Shown here piece by piece: positions 5,272 to 10,276 of a DNA stretch of 10,276 nucleotides (positions within the stretch are counted from its first letter, which is position 1; each line of letters opens with the position of its first letter). The position numbers and the translations under genes were made by a program. The notes under the pieces are model-generated. The model made no database searches and had not been told where the DNA came from. It saw only the letters and a program-made list of their open reading frames with translations. Source of the stretch: VFKU01 sp038916785. Its GTDB lineage: Bacteria > Hydrogenedentota > Hydrogenedentia > Hydrogenedentales > GCA-2746185. The stretch covers positions 1-10,276 of the forward strand of contig JBCLBO010000100.1 of assembly GCA_038916785.1 (NCBI GenBank). The letters are read 5' to 3'.

Positions 5272-6519
5272 TCAGTGGAGTTCGATCTTTTCGTCTTTGA
5301 CGAGCCGATCCAGAAAACGCTTGGCAGTATCGAGCGAATGTACGAAAGGATTGACGGCAAGGGCCTGGAGCGCGTATTCGTAGGACTTATGGTATGACGC
5401 CTCGACGATGAGGCGTTCGCTTTCCTTGACGGCGGAAAAGAGCCCGTGCAGGAACTTCGGGCAGGTGCCCACGCGCTTGGGCTTGAACGTGCCGTCGCAG
5501 ACCTCGACCGGTACCTCCACGCTGCACGCGGCCGGCAAATCGCGAATGGCGCCGTCGTTGCGCACGCATAGCACGAGCCGGCGCTTCTTCGTGCCTTCGA
5601 GCGCCCGGATCAGCGGGATGATCGTCTCCTCGTACCACGGCGTGTTTCGCGCGCGGGTCAGCCGCGGGATTTCGTTCAGGTGCTCGTCGCGATAGAGGTC
5701 GAGGATTTGCGCTTCGGCCTCGTGGAGCAATTCGGCGCGGTGTTTTCCTGCGCGCCGCTGCTCCGCTACAACGCGGTCGGCATGGAAATACAGGCTCGGC
5801 GTTCGCGTGGGGATCATGCGGAAGAGGCGAATGAGATCGGCGTCGAATCCGTTGCCGCTGTCGTGTTCGAGGCGCTCGACGAGGGAACTCATTACGCTGT
5901 GTCTGCCGACTTTGACGTCCTGGATCCAGCCGAGATGGTTGAGTCCAATGTAGTCCACGTCCAGATCGTCCGCGGGGAGGCGGAGCGCGGCCGCGAGTTT
6001 GCGGATGCAGGTGGTCGGTATGTCGCACACGCCGATCGCGCGCAGCGCGGTATGGGTGTTCAGCGCGTCGACGAGAATCCCCATCGGGTTCGTCAGGTTG
6101 ATGTAGATTGCGGCGGGGTTCACCTCTTGGACGATCGCGGCCTGCTCGAACACGGTAGGCAGCGTGCGCAACGCGTTCGCCAGGCCTCCGGGGCCGACAC
6201 TCTCGTCGCCCACCATGCCGTTCAGCGGAGGCAGCGTCTCGTCGCGCAGGCGCGCAGCCATGCCGCCCACGCGCACGTGATTGAGCACATATTTAGCGCC
6301 GGCCACCGCCTCGGCGAGATCGGTCGTGTGGCGAATCGAGGCGGGGAAACCGCTGCGCTTGATCAGGCGCCGGCAGAAATTGGCGACGATGGGCAGCTTC
6401 TCGCCGGGCCGGCCGAAGAGCACGACCTCGCGGACATTGATGTTGTGCGTGATGATCGAGAAGATGAACTCGGGTATGTAGACGCTGCTGCCCCCGAGTA
6501 TGGCGATGCGATCGATCAT
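5272..6519 (-). CDS. Glycoside hydrolase family 4 (6-phospho-beta-glucosidase-like)
   Basis: GH4 enzymes cleave glycosides, often 6-phosphorylated, through NAD+-dependent oxidation at C3 with a divalent metal. The 415-aa protein is of usual GH4 length. It has the N-terminal Rossmann LGGSSVYIPEF (8-18), NLTNPMGI (141-148), GVCDIP (163-168) with the metal-ligand Cys165, and GLNHLGW (192-198) with the ligand His195. PSLYFHAD near 241-248 holds the probable base Tyr244. ATG 6519 has AAGG 9 nt upstream, and a promoter lies just before it. No PTS transporter or sugar kinase is in the window, so whether the substrate is phosphorylated is open. GH4 also includes alpha-glucosidases and glucuronidases, so the exact specificity is uncertain. 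Confidence 0.88.
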   Translation of the reverse strand: MIDRIAILGGSSVYIPEFIFSIITHNINVREVVLFGRPGEKLPIVANFCRRLIKRSGFPASIRHTTDLAEAVAGAKYVLNHVRVGGMAARLRDETLPPLNGMVGDESVGPGGLANALRTLPTVFEQAAIVQEVNPAAIYINLTNPMGILVDALNTHTALRAIGVCDIPTTCIRKLAAALRLPADDLDVDYIGLNHLGWIQDVKVGRHSVMSSLVERLEHDSGNGFDADLIRLFRMIPTRTPSLYFHADRVVAEQRRAGKHRAELLHEAEAQILDLYRDEHLNEIPRLTRARNTPWYEETIIPLIRALEGTKKRRLVLCVRNDGAIRDLPAACSVEVPVEVCDGTFKPKRVGTCPKFLHGLFSAVKESERLIVEASYHKSYEYALQALAVNPFVHSLDTAKRFLDRLVKDEKIELH

Positions 6520-6548
6520 GCGTGACTGCCTTCGGCGAAACCGATCGA

Positions 6549-6577
6549 ATGATAGCAGCGGACCGGCGTGGGCGCAA
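6549..6577 (-). promoter_or_regulatory. Promoter of the GH4 gene
   Basis: On the minus strand, TTGCGC (6577-6572) is followed by a 17-bp spacer and TATCAT (6554-6549, 5/6 to the -10). It lies in the 78-nt gap after the pyrE stop, with the start site near 6542. No terminator was found in this gap, so the GH4 gene may also receive read-through from disA-pyrDE. Confidence 0.55.
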
Positions 6578-6597
6578 TGGCCCTGCCGCGGCGCGAA

Positions 6598-7173
6598 TCA
6601 GCCAACCAGATGGTCGGGGTCGATCGGCGGGCCCTGCAGACCTGCGATGCGCGGATCGTCGGGAGCGAAGCTCTCCAGCGTGAACCTGGCGAGGGCGTGG
6701 AAGGGGCAGTCGAACTTCGCCTCGCCGCCGCTGCGATCGACGAGCGCGCCGACGCCGGCGATTTCCGCGCCGCGGGTGCGGAGGTGCTCGACGGTCTTCT
6801 TCACGGAGCCGCCCGTGGTGATGATGTCTTCGACGACGAGCACGCGCATGCCCGGATCGATCCGGATGCCGCGTTTGAGCGCCATGCCGCCGTCGCCGTC
6901 TTTTTCGGTGAAGGCGCAACGGCAGTCGAGGTGGCGGGCGGTTTCATAGGCGAGCACGATGGCCCCGGTCGCCGGGCCGGCCACGAGGGCGATTCGTTCG
7001 TGCTTGAAATGGTCCGCGAGGGCGCGGCAGAGCGCCTCGACGTGTTTGGGATATTGCATCACGCGCGAGGCCTGCAGGAAGTGACGGCCGTGGCGGCCGC
7101 TGGTATAGATAAAGTGTCCTTCGAGCAGTGCGCCCGAGTGCCGGAAGATATCCAATACTTCTGTTTCAGTCAT
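6598..7173 (-). CDS. pyrE: Orotate phosphoribosyltransferase
   Basis: PyrE joins orotate to PRPP to give OMP, the fifth step of UMP synthesis. The 191-aa protein carries the PRPP-binding loop VLVVEDIITTGGSV at 111-124, with the paired acidic Glu115-Asp116. It also has a GPATGAIVLA phosphate-loop region near 66-75 and the flexible catalytic loop around TEKDGDGGMALKRG (89-102). The length fits the bacterial family. Its ATG overlaps the pyrD stop in an ATGA arrangement (7173-7170), so it is translationally coupled to the gene making its substrate. Confidence 0.95.
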   Translation of the reverse strand: MTETEVLDIFRHSGALLEGHFIYTSGRHGRHFLQASRVMQYPKHVEALCRALADHFKHERIALVAGPATGAIVLAYETARHLDCRCAFTEKDGDGGMALKRGIRIDPGMRVLVVEDIITTGGSVKKTVEHLRTRGAEIAGVGALVDRSGGEAKFDCPFHALARFTLESFAPDDPRIAGLQGPPIDPDHLVG

Positions 7174-8294
7174 CGATTCGAATCCGGCGTTCGAGTTGAG
7201 GCGGCCGATTCTACCCCGGTGCGCAGGTCGGCGCCGATCGCGGCATGCAGGCCGGCGAATCCGTCGCGGTCGAGCCGGTCGATGAGTCCCCGATTTATCC
7301 GCCGGACGAGGCCGGGTCCATCGTAGATTAGCGCCGTGTAAATCTGCACCAGGGCGGCCCCCGCGCGGATCCGGCGGTAGGCTTCATCGGCGGAGTCGAT
7401 GCCGCCGACGCTAATGAGGCAGGTCTGGCGTCCCACGGCGGATGCGAGCGCCTTTAGAGTCTCGAAGCTTTTCTTGCGCAACAGCAGTCCGCTGATACCG
7501 CCCTTCGGCTGGGCTTCCGGGCTCAGGGTGTAGTCCACGGTCGTGTTCGTGGCCACGATGCCGGCCGCGCCCGCGTCGACCGCGGCCATGGCCAGCTCGG
7601 CCGTCTCCTCCGGGGGGCGGTCCGGCGAGACCTTGAGCAGTACGGGCCGCATCGTCGAGCGCGCGGCCCGGTCCACGAGACTTCGGACATAGTCTTTGTT
7701 CTCCAGTTCCCGGAGGCCAGGCGTATTGGGTGAGGAAAGGTTTATAACAAAGTAATCGCAGTACCCTTCGAGGTGGGAGATGAGCTTCAAGTACTCGTCC
7801 GCGACGTGTTCCGGAAGTGTTTCACGGTTCTTTCCGAGGTTTATCCCGACCGGGAGTGTCAACGGATACAGCTCTTGGAGGCGTTCCCGGATGATGTCCA
7901 TGCCGGCGTTATTGAAGCCCATGGCATTCTGTACGGAACGGGACTGTTTCAATCGAAACAGTCGCGGTTTTGGATTTCCATCTTGTCCGCGGACCGTGAC
8001 CGCGCCGATCTCGATGAATCCAAACCCTAGCGCGTCCCACTCCGCGGCGTACTCGGCGTCTTTGTCAAAGCCAGCCGCCAAGCCGACGGGATTTGCGAAG
8101 GTCCGGCCGAAGAGAGATTGCTCAAGCCTTGGGTCGAGGACTTGGTTGTGCCGACGGAGTCCTGGCCCGAGGACGGGCAGGCGGGCGGCCAGACCCAGCG
8201 CCCGGATCCCGAAATGGTGTGCCCGCTCAGCCTCGAGGCGGAACAGCAGCGGTTTCGCGACCTGGTACGCGGCGTCTAGCGGGTCGAAGGGGAT
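7170..8294 (-). CDS. pyrD: Dihydroorotate dehydrogenase, class 2, with apparent AUC start
   Basis: PyrD oxidises dihydroorotate to orotate. Class 2 enzymes sit on the inner membrane and reduce quinone. GLAAGFDKDAEY (71-82), FVINLSSPNTPG with the class 2 catalytic Ser (about 182-193), GKNRET and the FMN-binding VATNTT and SVGGID are all present. A conventional start search stops at the TTG for residue 72, but homology clearly continues upstream: AKPLLFRLEAERAHHFG is the typical class 2 N-terminal helix, and LFGRTFANPVGLAAGFDKD is continuous. Between the disA TAG and that helix there is no ATG, GTG or TTG. The best start is ATC 8294-8292, 9 nt after GGAGG, giving 374 aa. A changed base (ATG to ATC) or read-through of the in-frame disA TAG are alternatives. 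Confidence 0.88.
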   Translation of the reverse strand: MPFDPLDAAYQVAKPLLFRLEAERAHHFGIRALGLAARLPVLGPGLRRHNQVLDPRLEQSLFGRTFANPVGLAAGFDKDAEYAAEWDALGFGFIEIGAVTVRGQDGNPKPRLFRLKQSRSVQNAMGFNNAGMDIIRERLQELYPLTLPVGINLGKNRETLPEHVADEYLKLISHLEGYCDYFVINLSSPNTPGLRELENKDYVRSLVDRAARSTMRPVLLKVSPDRPPEETAELAMAAVDAGAAGIVATNTTVDYTLSPEAQPKGGISGLLLRKKSFETLKALASAVGRQTCLISVGGIDSADEAYRRIRAGAALVQIYTALIYDGPGLVRRINRGLIDRLDRDGFAGLHAAIGADLRTGVESAASTRTPDSNR

Positions 8295-8308
8295 GGCGGT
8301 CTACCTCC
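8292..8308 (-). promoter_or_regulatory. Shine-Dalgarno and AUC codon that set the pyrD start
   Basis: GGAGG (8308-8304) lies within the last codons of disA, directly before its TAG (8303-8301), and 9 nt before ATC (8294-8292). This is a textbook position for initiation, with only the start codon itself abnormal. disA termination and pyrD initiation would be tightly coupled. Confidence 0.6.
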
Positions 8309-9380
8309 GTTCCAGGGCGAGCTGGTTTTGCAGGAGGTTGAGGCCGGAGCGAATGCGGTCGGCCAACACTTCGCCAACGCCTTCCACCCGGACCAGGTCT
8401 TCCTTCGGAGCGCGCAGAATCTGCTGCAAGGTGGCAAAGCGGGTGACCAAATTGTCGATGATCTGCGGCACGAGGCGGTTGGTCTGGGTCAGGATTCGGT
8501 ACCCGCGCGACGACAGATAGGTGTCGACCGTTCGCGGATTGGGCCCGTAGCCGAGAATCTGGCTGATGTTTCCGAGCTTGAGCATGTCGTTTTCGTCCAG
8601 CGCGGCAAGCCGCTCGACGACCTGCGCGTAGGTGCCCTTGCCGCTGTCGCGGTAAAAATCGCGCACGACGAGTTCGGCCGCCGAGGCGGAGAGCATGAGT
8701 TCGCGCAACTGCATATCGACCAGCCGTCCCTCGGTGCCGAGCTCCAGCAGGTAGGGCTCCATTTCCGCCGCGCCCCGCCGCACGCGCTCCCAGCGCTGGA
8801 TGGTCCGGCAGACGTCGAAGATCGTCACCATGTCCTGAAATTCGCGCATGCTGAGATCTTCGAGGCTTTCGTTCAGCGCGTCGATGAACCGTTCGATCGT
8901 TTGCAAGACCTGCGACGCGCGGTTGAGCAGCGTCGGCAAGGTGTCCATCACGTGCTTGCGCTCGCCGACGTACAGCGTCACGCTGTTGCGCCGCTCGGAC
9001 ACCGCGACGACAATACAGCGCGCTTGCCGCGCCATGCGCTCAGCCGAGATATGCCGCGTGCCCGTCTCCGACGTCGGGATGCTGCTGCGCGGGCGCAGGA
9101 ATCGGTTCGCGGAGAGGATGCGCGTGCCGTCGTGGTTCAGCAGGATTGCGCCGTCCATCTTCGCGAGTTCGTAGAGGAGCTGCGGCGAAAACGCGGTGTC
9201 CACTTGCACGCCGCCCTCGGAGAGATCGCTCATTCGTTTTGGAGGGCCGAAACAGAGCAGCGCGCCGGTGCGGCTCTGGAGAATCAGGGAGATCGCTTCG
9301 CGGACGTGCGTGCCCGGCGAGACCATGCGGATCGCATGGCGATAAACCTCTTCTTCGCTCTTGCGCCGCTTTTCCCCCAT
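8301..9380 (-). CDS. disA: DNA integrity scanning protein DisA (diadenylate cyclase)
   Basis: DisA makes c-di-AMP from two ATP and pauses at branched DNA. From ATG 9380 (AAGG 7 nt upstream) the product is 359 aa, matching the family. An in-frame ATG at 9395 lacks a ribosome site. The DAC domain shows MDGAILL with DGA at 76-78 and ETGTRHISAER at 105-115. The third residue of the usual RHR motif is Ile (ATC) here instead of Arg, so activity is not assured. A helical linker spans about 150-290, and the C-terminal helix-hairpin-helix domain has RVEGVGEVLADRI near 330. It heads a disA-pyrD-pyrE unit. Its TAG stop is in frame with pyrD. Confidence 0.93.
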   Translation of the reverse strand: MGEKRRKSEEEVYRHAIRMVSPGTHVREAISLILQSRTGALLCFGPPKRMSDLSEGGVQVDTAFSPQLLYELAKMDGAILLNHDGTRILSANRFLRPRSSIPTSETGTRHISAERMARQARCIVVAVSERRNSVTLYVGERKHVMDTLPTLLNRASQVLQTIERFIDALNESLEDLSMREFQDMVTIFDVCRTIQRWERVRRGAAEMEPYLLELGTEGRLVDMQLRELMLSASAAELVVRDFYRDSGKGTYAQVVERLAALDENDMLKLGNISQILGYGPNPRTVDTYLSSRGYRILTQTNRLVPQIIDNLVTRFATLQQILRAPKEDLVRVEGVGEVLADRIRSGLNLLQNQLALERR

Positions 9381-9490
9381 CCGCTCGCCTTCCATCGGGT
9401 GTCCGCCCGAAGTGTTGCGACCCGGAGTCGGGAATGGGCGCGGCTCGATCCGCCCGGCGCCCCCCGGCCTGCCGAGTCTGTTACTCGCCT

Positions 9491-9519
9491 AGCATACCCG
9501 AAACGATCCGCGAGGTCGA
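9491..9519 (-). promoter_or_regulatory. Promoter of the disA-pyrD-pyrE unit
   Basis: On the minus strand, TCGACC (9519-9514, 4/6 to the -35) is followed by a 17-bp spacer and TATGCT (9496-9491, 4/6 to the -10). The start site near 9484 leaves a GC-rich leader of about 104 nt before ATG 9380. Nothing else is recognised in 9381-9596. Confidence 0.45.
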
Positions 9520-9596
9520 GAGGACGTGTGGATAGTGGGTCAGTTCGCCGCCTTCGCCATCCGGTAGGTGGGAATAAGCAATGGATATTTTTCATG

Positions 9597-9835
9597 CTAT
9601 TTCTTGCGGGGTTTCCAGCGCGATTCGGCAGCCTTCTTGGCAATTTCCGCCCCTCTCTCCGGCGAGAGCTTCTTGGCCTTGCTGGGCCGCCTTTATTGCC
9701 GCCTGGGCGGCCTAACGTGCTAGCAGCGACATTCTTTTCGGGTTCAGCTTCACTGGACGCGATAATTTCGTCCAGTAGGTTTTTGGCGGCCTGATTCGGG
9801 TCTGCGGATGGGGCCTTACTCTTGGATTTCGGCAT
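9597..9835 (-). pseudogene. Gly-Gly/Lys-rich small protein gene with one frameshift
   Basis: From ATG 9835 the frame runs through an acidic helix (QAAKNLLDEIIASSEAEPEK) into LGRPGGNKGGPAR, then would become Arg/Pro-rich nonsense. Stepping back one base at AGG-CC (plus 9676-9677) restores AKKLSPERGAEIAKKAAESR, then WKPRKK and TAG at 9599-9597. This is the usual ending of a common small basic family (GRLGGxKGGKARAxxLSPxxRxxIAxKAAxxRW), sometimes labelled histone-H1-like. The intact product would be about 80 aa. One G is missing from an expected AGGGCC. No slippery heptamer is present, so decay or a sequence error is likelier than programmed shifting. An alternative start at ATG 9850, with GAGGG 3 nt before it, would add six residues. 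It is divergent from the toxin gene. Confidence 0.75.
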
Positions 9836-9931
9836 GTTCCAAGAGTGCATCAGCCCTCAAGGACTGTCAAGTGCGCATTGTGACATATTTGCCTCTGGTG
9901 GGTATGCTGCCTTTGCGTAGACAATTGAAAC

Positions 9932-9961
9932 TTGACATCTTCACAAATTTGCGAATATGAT
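9932..9961 (+). promoter_or_regulatory. Promoter of the Gp49-like toxin gene
   Basis: TTGACA (9932-9937, 6/6) is followed by an 18-bp spacer and TATGAT (9956-9961, 5/6). The spacer holds the perfect palindrome CAAATTTG (9944-9951), a possible operator. The start site near 9968 would leave only about 8 nt before GTG 9976. A second TTGACA lies on the opposite strand at 9870-9865, forming an inverted pair TGTCAAGT/ACTTGACA. Confidence 0.75.
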
Positions 9962-9975
9962 CCATAGGTGCTAAG

Positions 9976-10276
9976 GTGCCATTAACGGACGTTTATTTTT
10001 TCGTGGACAAGCACAGAGATGTGCCCGTTCTCGACTGGATTGATTCCATAGCTCATGACGAAAGAGCCCACGCCAAGATTATTGCATCGATAGACCGCCC
10101 TGAAGAACGCGGACATGAACTTAGAAGACCTGAAGCGGATTTACTAAGAGACGACATACGAGAATTGAGGACACGTTTTGGGCGTGTGAATTATCGGGTT
10201 CTTTATGCATTTGTAGGGAAAAACAAAGCAATCCTGTTGCATGGATGCACCAAAGAAGATGAAGTAGAGGCGAGGG
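9976..10276 (+). CDS. Gp49/HigB-like RelE-superfamily toxin (3' truncated by window)
   Basis: The 100 visible codons match the phage-derived Gp49-like (DUF891/HigB) toxin family, whose studied members cut mRNA on the ribosome. Characteristic elements in order are a VYFFVDKHRDVPVLDWID opening, a short helical region, GHELRRPEADLLRDDIRELR (residues about 48-67), the strands GRVNYRVLYAF and KAILLHGCTKEDEVE. The GTG start is the only in-frame initiator that includes the first strand, with a TGA four codons upstream of its nearest in-frame sequence. AGGTG lies 5 nt before it. The gene is still open at the window end, close to full family length, so the usual Xre-type antitoxin gene would follow just outside. 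Base composition is well below the central region in G+C, consistent with transfer. Confidence 0.88.
   Translation, partial: MPLTDVYFFVDKHRDVPVLDWIDSIAHDERAHAKIIASIDRPEERGHELRRPEADLLRDDIRELRTRFGRVNYRVLYAFVGKNKAILLHGCTKEDEVEAR

Noticed and set aside
8328..9794. Long plus-strand frames opposite disA, pyrE and the GH4 gene
   Set aside because: They are antisense shadows of confidently identified genes, produced by high GC content.
1..10276. A CRISPR array or insertion sequence
   Set aside because: No regularly spaced repeats with unique spacers, no transposase and no terminal inverted repeats flanking a gene were found.

Overview
The window looks like a chromosomal segment of an uncultured, GC-rich bacterium: about 65% GC by eye across the central 8 kb, with strong G/C bias at third codon positions. 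The lineage cannot be fixed from the sequence. A DisA-type cyclase, a class 2 (quinone-linked) dihydroorotate dehydrogenase, structured intergenic repeats and 9-bp tandem repeats would fit a Planctomycetota- or Hydrogenedentota-like genome, but that is inference. Both ends (about 1-1200 and 9600-10276) are visibly richer in A+T, and their small genes look accessory.

Left flank (1-1195). On the plus strand, a compact unit consists of an extended -10 promoter, a 47-codon basic protein and a strong rho-independent terminator. On the minus strand, a complete 72-nt cloverleaf with anticodon CUA (cognate of the stop codon UAG) overlaps the end of that small gene. Convergent with the unit is a 169-aa coiled-coil plus winged-helix-like protein, whose near-consensus promoter has a 13-bp dyad in its spacer.

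Repeat zone (1196-1617). No credible gene. It holds a 12-bp tandem duplication, a 68-bp nested inverted repeat and five 9-10 bp tandem units.

Centre, plus strand (1618-3297). xdhC followed by a mocA-type nucleotidyltransferase: a two-gene molybdenum-cofactor handling module with no hydroxylase structural gene in view.

Centre, minus strand (3160-9380). Read 5' to 3' on that strand: disA (c-di-AMP synthase), pyrD, pyrE, a GH4 NAD-dependent glycosidase, an exported HEAT-repeat protein, acylphosphatase, and a small unknown gene that runs convergently into the end of mocA. Candidate promoters precede disA, the GH4 gene and the HEAT gene. pyrD has no ATG, GTG or TTG start at its true N terminus. 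The homology extends back to an AUC codon 9 nt after a GGAGG Shine-Dalgarno that overlaps the disA stop.

Right flank (9597-10276). A small gene of the Gly-Gly-repeat, Lys-rich type is broken by one frameshift. Divergent from it, a Gp49/HigB-like (RelE superfamily) toxin with a consensus promoter runs off the window.

Most notable pattern: the window carries a tRNA-like gene for UAG, and two gene pairs (disA/pyrD and xdhC/mocA) are in the same frame with only a UAG stop between them. Ordinary initiation explains xdhC/mocA, and an AUC start probably explains disA/pyrD, but the combination deserves a direct test.
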